NCBI RefSeq assembly: GCF_005893125.1
Contig: NZ_VCJS01000038.1
Span: 1-64,000, forward strand
Direction of reading: 5' to 3'
Length of the DNA stretch: 64,000 bases
Origin: Nonomuraea basaltis
GTDB taxonomy: Bacteria; Actinomycetota; Actinomycetes; Streptosporangiales; Streptosporangiaceae
The notes under the pieces were generated by a model. The model ran no database searches. It saw nothing but the letters and a program-made list of their open reading frames with translations, and was not told where the DNA came from. Positions 53,410 to 62,426 of this stretch are shown here, one piece after another. The number at the start of each line of letters is the position of its first letter. Position 1 is the first letter of the stretch. The position numbers were made by a program, and so were the translations under genes.

Positions 53410-54618
53410 ATGGGTGTTCTCTCCGTTGTACTCCGCGCACTACGACCGGGCACGACCGTTGTCGTGGTCGCGACGGGCGCCCTCGTGCTGACCGGTTGCG
53501 CGGGTTCGAGCCTCAGCCAGTCCGGCGGCGAGCAGGCCGCCGGCGCCGTGAAGATCGGGTTGCTGGTGCCACTCTCGGGCGTGTACGCGCCGCTCGGCGA
53601 GGACATGCGCAACGGCTTCCAGCTCTACCTCGACCAGCATGGCGGCAAGCTCGGCGGGAGTACGGCGGAGGTCGTCAGCGCCGACGAGGGCGAGGGCCCG
53701 CAGACCGGCGTGCCCGCCGCCCAGAAGCTGGTGACCCAGGATCAGGTGACCGCGGTGGTCGGGGTGGTCAACTCCGCCACGGCGCTCGGCCTGCGGGACT
53801 TCTTCCACGAGTCCAAGAAGCCGCTGCTGATCGCCAACGCGGGCGCGAACGACATCACCGGCGCCCGCAAGTCCGAGTACGTGTGGCGGACCAGCTTCGC
53901 CAACGGCAAGGTCAGCGCCGCGCTCGGCGCCGCCGTCGCCAAGGAGGTCAAGGGCGACGTCTACCTCATCGCCGCCGACTACGCCGCGGGCAAGGAGATG
54001 GTCGCCGGGTTCCGCAAGACCTTCGAGGCGGCGGGCGGCAAGGTCGCCGGCGAGAAGTACACCCCGTTCGGCAAGACGCAGGACTTCCAGCCCTTCCTGT
54101 CGGCGATCCGCGGCTCCGGCGCCAAGGCGGTCTACAGCTTCTACGCCGGCGCCGAGGCGGTGAGCTTCGTCAAGCAGTACCGGCAGTTCGGGCTGGCCGA
54201 CGGCACGCCGCTGTACGGCACGGGCTTCCTCACCGAGGGCGGCGTGCTGGACGCGCAGGGCGAGGCCGCGGCCGGCGTGAAGACCTCCCTGCACTACTCC
54301 ACCGAGCTGGACACCCCGCGCAACAAGGAGTTCGTGGCCGCCTACCGCAAGGCGTACAACGAGGCGCCGACGGTGTACGCCGTGCAGGCCTACGACTCCG
54401 CGGCCGTGCTCGACAAGGCGCTGCCCAAGGCTCCGGGCGGCACCGGCGACGAGCTGGTCAAGGCACTGGGCGGCGTCGGCCCGGTCGACAGCCCGCGCGG
54501 CCAGTGGAGCTTCGGCGCCGACCAGGACGCCGAGCAGAAGTACTACCTGCGCGAGGTCCGCTCCAGCGGCGGCACGGTCGTGAACGCGGTCGTCGGCGAG
54601 CTGAGCGCGGTGCAATGA
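53410..54618 (+). CDS. ABC transporter substrate-binding lipoprotein (Liv type)
   Basis: 402 residues from ATG 53410 with GAGGAG upstream. The lipobox is LVLTGC near residue 27. The mature part is a type I periplasmic-binding fold of the branched-chain amino acid family (VKIGLLVPLSGVYAPLGEDM, AQDYD-like AVQAYDSAAV). Homologues in aromatic clusters bind benzoate-like acids. It begins a five-gene import operon with coupled overlaps, divergent from the box operon, so an aromatic acid or benzyl compound is the likely ligand. Confidence 0.9.
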   Translation: MGVLSVVLRALRPGTTVVVVATGALVLTGCAGSSLSQSGGEQAAGAVKIGLLVPLSGVYAPLGEDMRNGFQLYLDQHGGKLGGSTAEVVSADEGEGPQTGVPAAQKLVTQDQVTAVVGVVNSATALGLRDFFHESKKPLLIANAGANDITGARKSEYVWRTSFANGKVSAALGAAVAKEVKGDVYLIAADYAAGKEMVAGFRKTFEAAGGKVAGEKYTPFGKTQDFQPFLSAIRGSGAKAVYSFYAGAEAVSFVKQYRQFGLADGTPLYGTGFLTEGGVLDAQGEAAAGVKTSLHYSTELDTPRNKEFVAAYRKAYNEAPTVYAVQAYDSAAVLDKALPKAPGGTGDELVKALGGVGPVDSPRGQWSFGADQDAEQKYYLREVRSSGGTVVNAVVGELSAVQ

Positions 54619-55487
54619 CCGGACATCTGGTGAGCGTGCTCAACGGGCTGGCGATGGGCTCGCTGCTGTTCGCCATCGCGCTGGGGCTGTCGCTGGTGTT
54701 CGGCATGATGGACGTGCTCAATCTCGCGCACGGCGCGGTCTACCTGGTGGGCGCCTACATCGCGGTGGCGCTGGCCGCCGACGGCGCGAGCCTGGCGGCC
54801 TTCGTCCTGGCGGTGCTGGTCGCCGCCGTGGCGGGGGCTCTGCTCGGCGGCGTGCTGGCGGGCCTGACCCGGGCCACGCCGCACCATCTCGACCAGGCCC
54901 TGCTCACGCTCGGCATCTCCCTGGTGGTCGCCGAGTCGCTGTCGGTGGTCTTCGGCAACGACGTGCATTCCATCGCCGCGCCCGGGCCGTTCGCGGGGAG
55001 CGTCGCGGTGTTCGGCGAGATCTATCCGGTCTACCGGCTACTGGTGATCGGGTTCGGGGTGGTGCTGGCGGTGGCGGTCTACGTCCTGGTGGAGCGGAGC
55101 CCGCTCGGCTCGGTGATCCGCGCGACCGTGGCCGACCGCGGCATGGTGTCGGCGCTGGGCATCAACACCGGCCGGGTGCTGGTGGGGGTGTTCGCGGCGG
55201 GAGCCGCGCTGGCGGCCGTCGGCGGGGTGCTGGCCGGGCCGATCCTGGGCGCCCAGCCGGGGCTGGACGAGAAGGTGCTGCTGCTCGCGCTGGTCGTGGT
55301 GGTGATCGGCGGCCTGGGCTCGGTCCGGGGCGCGCTGCTCGGCGCGGTCCTGATCGGGCAGGTGCAGGCGCTCGGCACATCGCTGCTGCCGGAGTACGCC
55401 TCGTTCCTGGTCTTCGCCGCGATGGGCCTGGTGCTCCTGCTGCGCCCGGCCGGGCTGCTTCCCGCCCGCGGGGCGGTGCGCGCATGA
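54615..55487 (+). CDS. ABC transporter permease, LivH type
   Basis: 290 residues, starting at ATG 54615 (ATGA overlap with the binding-protein stop). About eight hydrophobic segments, with the LivH features LSLVFGMMDVLNLAHGAVYLV and VVIGGLGSVRGALLGA. It forms the membrane channel with the LivM-type partner encoded next. Confidence 0.92.
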   Translation: MTGHLVSVLNGLAMGSLLFAIALGLSLVFGMMDVLNLAHGAVYLVGAYIAVALAADGASLAAFVLAVLVAAVAGALLGGVLAGLTRATPHHLDQALLTLGISLVVAESLSVVFGNDVHSIAAPGPFAGSVAVFGEIYPVYRLLVIGFGVVLAVAVYVLVERSPLGSVIRATVADRGMVSALGINTGRVLVGVFAAGAALAAVGGVLAGPILGAQPGLDEKVLLLALVVVVIGGLGSVRGALLGAVLIGQVQALGTSLLPEYASFLVFAAMGLVLLLRPAGLLPARGAVRA

Positions 55488-56485
55488 AGACGACGACATC
55501 GACCGTCGACCGGGCGGAAGCCGTGGCCGGTGCCACGGCCCGGCCCGCGCACCGTAAGAAGGTGCTCGCCGTGGCCGTCATCGCGCTGCTGGTGGCTGCG
55601 CCGGTGGTGCTGGGGGCGTATCCGGTGACGACGATGACGCGGATGCTGGCCTTCGCGGTGCTGGTGCTCAGCGTCGACCTGCTGACCGGGGTCACGGGCC
55701 TGCCCACGCTGGGGCAGGCGGCCTACTTCGGCACCGGCGCCTACACGGCCGTGCTCGTCGGGCTGCACATCACCTCGGACGCGATGGTGCAGGCGCTCGC
55801 CGGGCTGGTGGCCGGCCTGGTCGCCGCCGCCGTCACCGGATGGGTGGCGGTCCGCGCCCGGGGCATCGTGTTCCTCATGCTGACGCTCGCGATCGGCGAG
55901 TCGGTGCATCAGGTGGCCGACACCTGGCCGGCGCTGGGCGCCGGCAACGGCCTGGCCGGGATGCCGCCGATCACCCTGTTCGGCGGCCCGCCGATGCTCG
56001 CCGCCGGGTTCGTCTACTGGTGGGTGCTGGCCGTGGCGGTCGCCGTGTTCGCGGCGGTGGCGCTGGTCGTCCGGTCCCCGTACGGCAGGACGCTGCGCGG
56101 CATCCGCGACAACGAGTCCCGGATGCGGGCGCTCGGCTACCGCCCGGCGCTCGCCAGGTACGGCGCCTTCTGCCTGGCGGGAGCCGTCGCGGGCACGGGC
56201 GGCGCGCTGTGGGTGGCGCAGGCCAGGTTCGTCTCACCAGGGGATCTGGGCTTCGAGGTGGCGGCGCTCGCCCTGCTCAGCGTCGTCATCGGCGGGGCGG
56301 GCAGCCTGTGGGGGCCGTGCCTGGGCGCGGCCGTGGTGCTGCTGGTGCGCGACAACCTGTCGGCCTCCATCGGCGGGCACGGTCCGCTGGTGCTGGGCCT
56401 GGTGTTCGTCGCCGTCGTCTTCCTGTTCCCGCGCGGTCTGGCCGGGCTCGCCGGTGGCCGCCGCAGAAAGGAGAGCCCGTCGTGA
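55484..56485 (+). CDS. ABC transporter permease, LivM type
   Basis: 333 residues from ATG 55484, overlapping the LivH stop. A cytosolic N-terminus of about 25 residues precedes eight to ten hydrophobic segments. GVTGLPTLGQAAYFGTGAY and VIGGAGSLWGPCLGAAVV are LivM signatures. It ends with a basic tail (GGRRRKESPS). Confidence 0.92.
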   Translation: MKTTTSTVDRAEAVAGATARPAHRKKVLAVAVIALLVAAPVVLGAYPVTTMTRMLAFAVLVLSVDLLTGVTGLPTLGQAAYFGTGAYTAVLVGLHITSDAMVQALAGLVAGLVAAAVTGWVAVRARGIVFLMLTLAIGESVHQVADTWPALGAGNGLAGMPPITLFGGPPMLAAGFVYWWVLAVAVAVFAAVALVVRSPYGRTLRGIRDNESRMRALGYRPALARYGAFCLAGAVAGTGGALWVAQARFVSPGDLGFEVAALALLSVVIGGAGSLWGPCLGAAVVLLVRDNLSASIGGHGPLVLGLVFVAVVFLFPRGLAGLAGGRRRKESPS

Positions 56486-57258
56486 CCCCTCTTCTGGAGC
56501 TGCGCGGGCTCACCCGCTCCTACGGCTCGCTCACCGCCGTCGACCACGTGGACCTGGCGGTGGTGCCGGGCGAGCGGCATGCCCTGATCGGGCCGAACGG
56601 CGCCGGCAAGTCGACGCTGTTCGCGACCGTGGCGGGAACGCTTCCGGCCACCGGCGGGAGCGTGCTGTTCGACGGCGTGGACGTCACGGCCCTGCCCGAG
56701 CACGAGCGGGCCCGGCGCGGGCTGCTGCGCACCTACCAGCACTCCAGCCTCTTCCTGGACTGCTCGGTGCTGGACAACGTCGCGCTCGCCGTCCAGCGGA
56801 TCCAGCGGGTGGCGTACCGGTTCGACCGGGCGGCGCGGCGCTTCCGGCGTACCGAGGCCGAAGCCCGCCGTCACCTGGAGTCGGTCGGGCTGGCAGGGCG
56901 GGCCGCCGACCGGGCGTCCGCCCTCTCCCACGGCGAACGCCGGCAGCTCGAGGTCGCGATGGTGCTCGCCGCGGAGCCCTCCCTCGTCATGTTCGACGAG
57001 CCCACGGCGGGCATGTCCGCGGCCGAGACGGAACGGTTCGCGGAGCTGGTGGAACGGCTGCCGGAGAGCCTGACCCTGCTGATCGTGGAGCACGACCTGG
57101 ACGTGGTGTTCCGGCTGGCCCGCCGCGTCACCGTCCTGCACCTGGGGCGGGTCCTGGCCTCCGGGCCGCCCGAGCTGATCCGGGCCGACGACGAGGTGCG
57201 GCGCGCCTACCTCGGCTCGGCCAGAACCGACGATCTCTTCACCGGAGGCCCCCGATGA
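56482..57258 (+). CDS. ABC transporter ATP-binding protein, LivG type
   Basis: 258 residues from GTG 56482 (GTGA overlap). Walker A IGPNGAGKST, signature LSHGERRQLEVAMVLA, Walker B SLVMFDEPTAGM and the switch His in IVEHDLDVVF are intact. The longer insert after the Q-loop (QRIQRVAYRFDRAARRF) is usual for LivG. Confidence 0.93.
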   Translation: MTPLLELRGLTRSYGSLTAVDHVDLAVVPGERHALIGPNGAGKSTLFATVAGTLPATGGSVLFDGVDVTALPEHERARRGLLRTYQHSSLFLDCSVLDNVALAVQRIQRVAYRFDRAARRFRRTEAEARRHLESVGLAGRAADRASALSHGERRQLEVAMVLAAEPSLVMFDEPTAGMSAAETERFAELVERLPESLTLLIVEHDLDVVFRLARRVTVLHLGRVLASGPPELIRADDEVRRAYLGSARTDDLFTGGPR

Positions 57259-57959
57259 CGGACGTGCTCACCGTGCGCGACCTGCGCGCGGGCTACGCGG
57301 GCAGCACTGTGCTCGACGGCGTCGACCTCACCGTGCCCGCGGGCGGCGTGGTCGCGCTGCTCGGCCGTAACGGCGCCGGCAAGACCACCTTCGTCCACAC
57401 GGTCATGGGCATGCTCAAGCCGTACTCCGGCAGCGTCCGCGTCGGCGACCGCGAGCTCGCCGGGGCGGCCGCGCACACCGTCGCCCGCAGCGGCGTCGCG
57501 ATCGTCCCCCAGGGCCGCCGGGTGTTCGCGCCGCTCACCGTGGAGGAGAACCTGCGCATCGCGGCCGGGCGAGGGCGCGACGGCTGGACGCCGGAGCGGG
57601 TCTACGAGCTGATGCCGCGGCTCGCCGAGCGCCGCGGCAACCGGGGCGACCAGCTGTCCGGCGGCGAGCAGCAGATGCTGGCGATCGGCCGGGCGCTGCT
57701 GCGCAATCCGCGCCTGCTGCTGCTCGACGAGCCGTCCGACGGCCTCGCGCCCGCGGTCGTCGACCACGTCGCCGACCTGCTGGAGGGACTGCGCGGCGAG
57801 GGCATCGCGGCCGTGCTCGTGGAGCAGGACCTGCACCTGGCCTTCCGGCTGGCGGACGAGGTGGCGGTCATGCAGAAGGGACGCATCGTGCACCGCAGCC
57901 CCACCCCTGAGTTCCGGGCAGACCGCGCCCGCGCGCATGCCCTGCTCGGCGTCGGCTGA
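57255..57959 (+). CDS. ABC transporter ATP-binding protein, LivF type
   Basis: 234 residues from ATG 57255, overlapping the LivG stop. Walker A LGRNGAGKTT, signature LSGGEQQMLAIGRAL, Walker B RLLLLDEPSDGL and the His-less switch EQDLHLAF are present (Gln replaces the usual switch His, as in many LivF proteins). It completes the importer. Confidence 0.92.
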   Translation: MTDVLTVRDLRAGYAGSTVLDGVDLTVPAGGVVALLGRNGAGKTTFVHTVMGMLKPYSGSVRVGDRELAGAAAHTVARSGVAIVPQGRRVFAPLTVEENLRIAAGRGRDGWTPERVYELMPRLAERRGNRGDQLSGGEQQMLAIGRALLRNPRLLLLDEPSDGLAPAVVDHVADLLEGLRGEGIAAVLVEQDLHLAFRLADEVAVMQKGRIVHRSPTPEFRADRARAHALLGVG

Positions 57960-58056
57960 CCGATGGACATCCGGGTTCCCTCATCCGGTCGCGCTGCATA
58001 CCATGCGCATACGTGTGCTCACCTGAGCGAACATGCACCACCTGGCGGAGGTCGCC

Positions 58057-59724
58057 ATGCGTACCAGCCACATCACCCCGATTTCCGCGAACGAGACCGG
58101 GCTGCGTCCGGAGATCGCACTGTCCTGGCGGCGCTGCCAGATGAGCGGCCTCGGTCCCTCGGCGCCCGACCTCCGCATCGAGCCGGACGCGGTCGATCGG
58201 CGCAGCCGCCTCGTCGCCGCCGCGCAGCCGGTCCTGCAACAGCTCGCCGAACAGCTCGGTGACGCGGACTTCTGCGTCATGCTCGCCGACCGGGAGTCGC
58301 GGATCGTCGACATGCCCATCGGGGCCCGGAGGCTGCGCAACCGGCTGGAAGGGCTGGGCGTGGTGGCCGGTGGCGTGTTCATGGAGGAGACCACCGGGAC
58401 GAACTCGATCGCCACGGTGTACGAGCTCCGCCGCGGCCTCGCGGTGCACGGCGAGGAGCACTATCTGGAGTCGTTCAAGCAGTTCAGCTGCTACGGGCAC
58501 CCGATCACGCACCCGGTGACCCGCAGGCTGGAAGGCGTTCTCGACATCACCTGCCTGTCCGAGGACGACTCCCCGCTGCTCGGCCCGTTCCTCACCCGGG
58601 CGGTGGCTGACGTCGAGGAGCGGCTCCTGCGCACAGCGCGCCACGCCGAGCAGCGCATGCTCGCCGCGTTCCAGGCCGCCGCGGCCGGGCACCACCGGCC
58701 GGTGCTGGTGCTCGGCGAGGGCGTGGTGCTGGCCAACTCCGCGGCCGTGGACCTCCTCGACCCCGTCGACCACATCCGCCTGCGCGAGCTGGCGGCCGAT
58801 CTGGGCGGCCGCGCCGGGCACTCGCGGAGCCCCGAGACGCGCTTCCTCGAGCTGTCCTCAGGACGGCGGCTCGCGGTCCGGCTCCAGGCCGTCACCCCCG
58901 GAGCCGACGGCGTGCTGTTCGATTTCACCGATCCGGATGAGACCCGCCAGGTCCCGCACCGCGCCCGCGTCGCGCCCGCTCGCCCGGGGACCTCGGTGTA
59001 CGTCGGCGGAGCGCCGGGAACCGGCCGCACGACGACCGTGCGGTCGCTGGCCGGGGAGGCCGGGATCGTGACGCTCGACGCCTCCGAGGCGGCCGTCAAG
59101 GGCGAAGGCGAGTGGCTGGCCGCCCTCGATGCCGCCGCGTCCGGCCATCCGGGGCTGCTGCTCGTCGAGGACACCCACCTGCTGCCCGACGCCTGCGCGG
59201 TTCACCTGCGGCACCTCATGGAGCGCGCCGCGCTGTGGATCGCCCTGACCGGGCCTCCGGCCGCCGAGCTGAGCGGCTACGCGGCCACGCTCGCCGCCGG
59301 GTGCCCCGCCCGGATCGAGCTGCCCGCGCTGCGGGACCGTGCCGGAGAGCTGCCGGGGTTGGTGCGGGCCATGCTCCACGACCTGGGCGCCGGCGATCGA
59401 GTACGTTTCACGCCCGCCGCCCTCGCGGCCCTGGCCGGTCACCCATGGCCCGGCAACCTGCGCGAGCTGCGCACGGTGCTCCAAACGGTGCTGGCGCATC
59501 GTTCGGCGGGCGACGTGACGCCCCGGGACCTGCCCGCGAGCTACCAGGTCAGCCCCCGGCTGCGGCGGATGACGCCGTTGGAGCGGGCCGAGCACGACGC
59601 CATCGCCGCCGCGCTGCGCGAGCTCGACGGCAACAAGCTGCGGGCCGCCCAGCGGCTGGGCATCAGCCGGACGACGCTCTACAGCCGGATGCGGGCCCTG
59701 CAGATTTCTGTGTCCAATAGTTGA
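58057..59724 (+). CDS. AcoR-like regulator: GAF, degenerate AAA+, Fis-type HTH
   Basis: 555 residues from ATG 58057, with GCGGAGG well placed; ATG 58033 is a weaker alternative. The N-terminus (IALSWRRCQMSGL, EETTGTNSIATVYELRRGL) is the GAF sensor of AcoR-like activators. The middle AAA+ domain is decayed: the P-loop reads VGGAPGTGRTTTVRSL, Walker B reads LLVEDTHLL, and the sigma54-contacting GAFTGA loop is absent. HPWPGNLRELRTVLQ and a Fis-like C-terminus (NKLRAAQRLGISRTTLYSRM) are kept. Actinobacteria lack sigma54, so it should work with sigma70-type holoenzyme. It precedes the alcohol/aldehyde dehydrogenase pair and probably senses an aromatic alcohol or aldehyde. Confidence 0.87.
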   Translation: MRTSHITPISANETGLRPEIALSWRRCQMSGLGPSAPDLRIEPDAVDRRSRLVAAAQPVLQQLAEQLGDADFCVMLADRESRIVDMPIGARRLRNRLEGLGVVAGGVFMEETTGTNSIATVYELRRGLAVHGEEHYLESFKQFSCYGHPITHPVTRRLEGVLDITCLSEDDSPLLGPFLTRAVADVEERLLRTARHAEQRMLAAFQAAAAGHHRPVLVLGEGVVLANSAAVDLLDPVDHIRLRELAADLGGRAGHSRSPETRFLELSSGRRLAVRLQAVTPGADGVLFDFTDPDETRQVPHRARVAPARPGTSVYVGGAPGTGRTTTVRSLAGEAGIVTLDASEAAVKGEGEWLAALDAAASGHPGLLLVEDTHLLPDACAVHLRHLMERAALWIALTGPPAAELSGYAATLAAGCPARIELPALRDRAGELPGLVRAMLHDLGAGDRVRFTPAALAALAGHPWPGNLRELRTVLQTVLAHRSAGDVTPRDLPASYQVSPRLRRMTPLERAEHDAIAAALRELDGNKLRAAQRLGISRTTLYSRMRALQISVSNS

Positions 59725-59752
59725 ACAGTGCACGGGGCGCACGCCGCCATAT

Positions 59753-59779
59753 TTTGCCAGTGAGAAACACACTGGCAAA
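59753..59779. promoter_or_regulatory. Perfect 10-bp-arm dyad before the alcohol dehydrogenase
   Basis: TTTGCCAGTG (59753-59762), seven bases, CACTGGCAAA (59770-59779). It lies between the regulator stop and the dehydrogenase start, and its last bases enter the AAAGGAG ribosome-binding site (from 59777). It could be the AcoR-like protein's site, a repressor operator or an mRNA hairpin masking the RBS. Confidence 0.7.
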
Positions 59780-59790
59780 GGAGCCGTAAC

Positions 59791-60891
59791 GTGCGCATCA
59801 CCGCCGCGCTGACCGAGACCAAAGGCGCTCCCTTCACCCTCGCCTCCCTCGAACTGGACGACCCCCGGCCGGGCGAGGTCGTCGTACGGATGGTGAGCTC
59901 CGGCGTCTGCCACACCGACCTGATCGTCCGCGACCAGTGGTACCCCGTGCCCCTGCCCGCCGTGCTCGGCCACGAGGGCGCCGGCGTCGTGGAGGCCGTC
60001 GGCGACGGCGTCACCTACGTGGCGCCCGGCGACCACGTCGTGCTCTCGTTCAACTCCTGCGGCGGCTGCCGCACGTGCGACCTGGGCCGCCCGGCGTACT
60101 GCGACCAGTTCTTCGCGTACAACTTCGCGGGCTCGCGCACCGACGGCAGCATGTCCCTGCACAGGGAGACGGGCGACGTGCACGGCGTCTTCTTCGGCCA
60201 GTCGGCCTTCGCCACCTACGCCCTGGCCAACGAGCGCAACGTGGTGAAGGTGGACCGGGACGCGCCACTGGAGCTGCTCGGCCCGCTGGGCTGCGGCATC
60301 CAGACCGGCGCGGGCGGCGTGCTCAACTCGCTCAAGCCGCCGGCGGGCAGCAGCATCGCGGTCTTCGGCGCGGGCTCGGTCGGCATCAGCGCCGTCATGG
60401 CCGCCGCCGTCGCGGGCTGCACCACCATCGTCGCCATCGACCTCAACGAGCAGCGCCTGGAGCTGGCCAAGGAGGTGGGCGCCACGCACGTGATCAACGC
60501 GACCGCGGGCGACACGGTGGACCGGCTGCGCGACCTCACCGGCGGCCTCGGCGTCGACTACACCGTGGAGACCACCGCGGTCCCCGCCGTGCTGCGGCAG
60601 GCGGTCGACTCCCTCAACCAGGGCGGCACCTGCGGCCTGATCGGCGCCGCCGCGCTCGGCACCGAGGTCTCCCTCGACATGTCCGTGCTGCTGTTCGGCC
60701 GCAGCGTGCGCGGGATCGTCGAGGGCGACAGCGTGCCGCGCCAGTTCATCCCCAAGCTCGTCGACCTCTACCGGCAGGGCCGCTTCCCGTTCGACAAGCT
60801 GATCAAGACGTACGCCTTCGAGGACATCAACCAGGCGGTGGAGGACTCCGAGAAGGGCACCACCCTCAAGCCCGTCCTGACCTTCGCCTGA
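59791..60891 (+). CDS. Zinc-dependent aryl/benzyl alcohol dehydrogenase
   Basis: 366 residues from GTG 59791 with AAAGGAG upstream. Catalytic zinc residues lie in SSGVCHTDLIV and LGHEGAGVVEAVG, and structural zinc Cys residues in CGGCRTCDLGRPAYC. The NAD site is IAVFGAGSVGISAVMAA. The sequence type is that of benzyl/aryl-alcohol dehydrogenases (AreB/XylB-like). With the next gene it would take benzyl alcohol to benzoate via benzaldehyde, supplying the box pathway. Confidence 0.88.
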   Translation: MRITAALTETKGAPFTLASLELDDPRPGEVVVRMVSSGVCHTDLIVRDQWYPVPLPAVLGHEGAGVVEAVGDGVTYVAPGDHVVLSFNSCGGCRTCDLGRPAYCDQFFAYNFAGSRTDGSMSLHRETGDVHGVFFGQSAFATYALANERNVVKVDRDAPLELLGPLGCGIQTGAGGVLNSLKPPAGSSIAVFGAGSVGISAVMAAAVAGCTTIVAIDLNEQRLELAKEVGATHVINATAGDTVDRLRDLTGGLGVDYTVETTAVPAVLRQAVDSLNQGGTCGLIGAAALGTEVSLDMSVLLFGRSVRGIVEGDSVPRQFIPKLVDLYRQGRFPFDKLIKTYAFEDINQAVEDSEKGTTLKPVLTFA

Positions 60892-60901
60892 GAGGAACCC
60901 G

Positions 60902-62350
60902 ATGATGGAACTCCGTTACGACACCTTCTACATCGGTGGCACGTGGGTCCGCCCCGCCACCGACCGGGTGATCACCCCGGTGAACGCCAGCACCGAGGAG
61001 CCCCTCGGCCAGGTGCCGGAGGGCAGCGAGGCCGACATCGACGCGGCGGTCGCCGCCGCCCGGCAGGCTTTCGACGACCCGTCCGGCTGGGCGAGCTGGG
61101 AGCCCGCCCGGCGCGCCGAGGTGATGGACCGCCTGGCCGACGCGATCGACCGGCGGGCCGACGGCTTCGTCGAACGGGTGAGCGCCCAGAACGGCATGCC
61201 GGTCGCGGTCGCCCGGCAGTTGGAGATCGGCTACCCCACCGCCGTGCTGCGGTACTACGCCGGGCTGGCGCGGGAGGCCGTCTTCGACGAGACCAGGGCC
61301 GGGCTGTTCGGCGGCTCGATCGAGGTCCGCCGCGTCCCGGCCGGGGTGGTCGCGGCCATCGTGCCGTGGAACTTCCCGCAGGCTCTGTCGATGTTCAAGA
61401 TCGCGCCCGCGATGGCGTCCGGCTGCACGCTCGTCATCAAGCCGTCGCCGGAGACCGTGCTGGACGCGTATCTGCTGGCCGAGGCCATCGAGGAGGCCGG
61501 CGTCCCCGCCGGGGTCGTCAACATCGTGCCGGCCGGGCGCGAGGTCGGCGCCTACCTGGTCGCGCATCCGGACGTCGACAAGGTGGCCTTCACCGGCTCC
61601 ACCGCCGCCGGGCGGATCATCGGCGAGACCTGCGGACGGCTGCTGCGCCCGGTCACCCTGGAGCTCGGCGGCAAGTCCGCGGCGATCGTCCTCGACGACG
61701 CGGAGCTGAACCTGGCCGAGATCGGCGAGGGCCTGTTCGGCTCCACGCTCCTCAACAACGGCCAGACCTGCTTCCTCGGCACCCGCGTCCTGGCCCCGCG
61801 CAGCCGCTACACGGAGGTCGTCGACGCCTTCACGGCCCTGGCCGGCTCCCTGACCGTCGGCGACGCCGGGGACCCGGCGACGCAGATCGGGCCCATGGCC
61901 ACCGCCCGGCAGCGTGACCGCGTGGAGACGTACATCGCCAAGGGGCGCGGTGAGGGCGCCCGCCTGACCCTCGGCGGCGGCCGGCCCGCGGGCCTGGACC
62001 GGGGCTGGTTCGTCGAGCCGACCATCTTCGCCGACGTCGACAACAGCTCGGTCATCGCCCAGGAGGAGATCTTCGGCCCGGTGCTGTCGCTCATCCCGTA
62101 CGACGACGTCGACGATGCCGTCCGCATCGCCAACGACTCGGACTTCGGCCTCGGCGGCACGGTATGGACGAGCAATCCCGAGCGCGGCGCGGCCGTCGCC
62201 CACCGGGTCCGCACCGGCACCATCGGCGTCAACCGCTACATCCCCGACCCGGCCGCGCCGTTCGGCGGCGTCAAGGCCAGCGGTCTCGGCCGGGAACTGG
62301 GACCGGAGGGCCTGGCGGCCTACCAGCAGATTCAGACCGTGTATCGGTGA
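60902..62350 (+). CDS. Aldehyde dehydrogenase (probable benzaldehyde dehydrogenase)
   Basis: 482 residues from ATG 60902 (a second ATG follows at 60905), ten bases after the alcohol dehydrogenase stop, with GAGAGGAA upstream. IVPWNFPQALSM, FTGSTAAGRIIGE, the Glu in TLELGGKSA and the Cys in NNGQTCFLGTR form the ALDH active site. Pairing with an aryl alcohol dehydrogenase and nearby benzoate-CoA ligase supports benzaldehyde as substrate; the sequence alone would allow other aldehydes. Confidence 0.88.
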   Translation: MMELRYDTFYIGGTWVRPATDRVITPVNASTEEPLGQVPEGSEADIDAAVAAARQAFDDPSGWASWEPARRAEVMDRLADAIDRRADGFVERVSAQNGMPVAVARQLEIGYPTAVLRYYAGLAREAVFDETRAGLFGGSIEVRRVPAGVVAAIVPWNFPQALSMFKIAPAMASGCTLVIKPSPETVLDAYLLAEAIEEAGVPAGVVNIVPAGREVGAYLVAHPDVDKVAFTGSTAAGRIIGETCGRLLRPVTLELGGKSAAIVLDDAELNLAEIGEGLFGSTLLNNGQTCFLGTRVLAPRSRYTEVVDAFTALAGSLTVGDAGDPATQIGPMATARQRDRVETYIAKGRGEGARLTLGGGRPAGLDRGWFVEPTIFADVDNSSVIAQEEIFGPVLSLIPYDDVDDAVRIANDSDFGLGGTVWTSNPERGAAVAHRVRTGTIGVNRYIPDPAAPFGGVKASGLGRELGPEGLAAYQQIQTVYR

Positions 62351-62356
62351 CCGTGA

Positions 62357-62407
62357 GGCTGCCCGCCCGCGCCGGTCACGCGGACGACCCTTCACGGGCG
62401 GGCAGCC
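62357..62407 (+). terminator. GC-rich stem-loop after the aldehyde dehydrogenase
   Basis: GGCTGCCCGCCCG (62357-62369) and CGGGCGGGCAGCC (62395-62407) form 13-bp perfect arms around a 25-base loop, six bases after the stop codon. No U-tract follows, as is common in actinomycete terminators. Confidence 0.6.
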
Positions 62408-62426
62408 ACACGCAGGCGCCTCTCCA

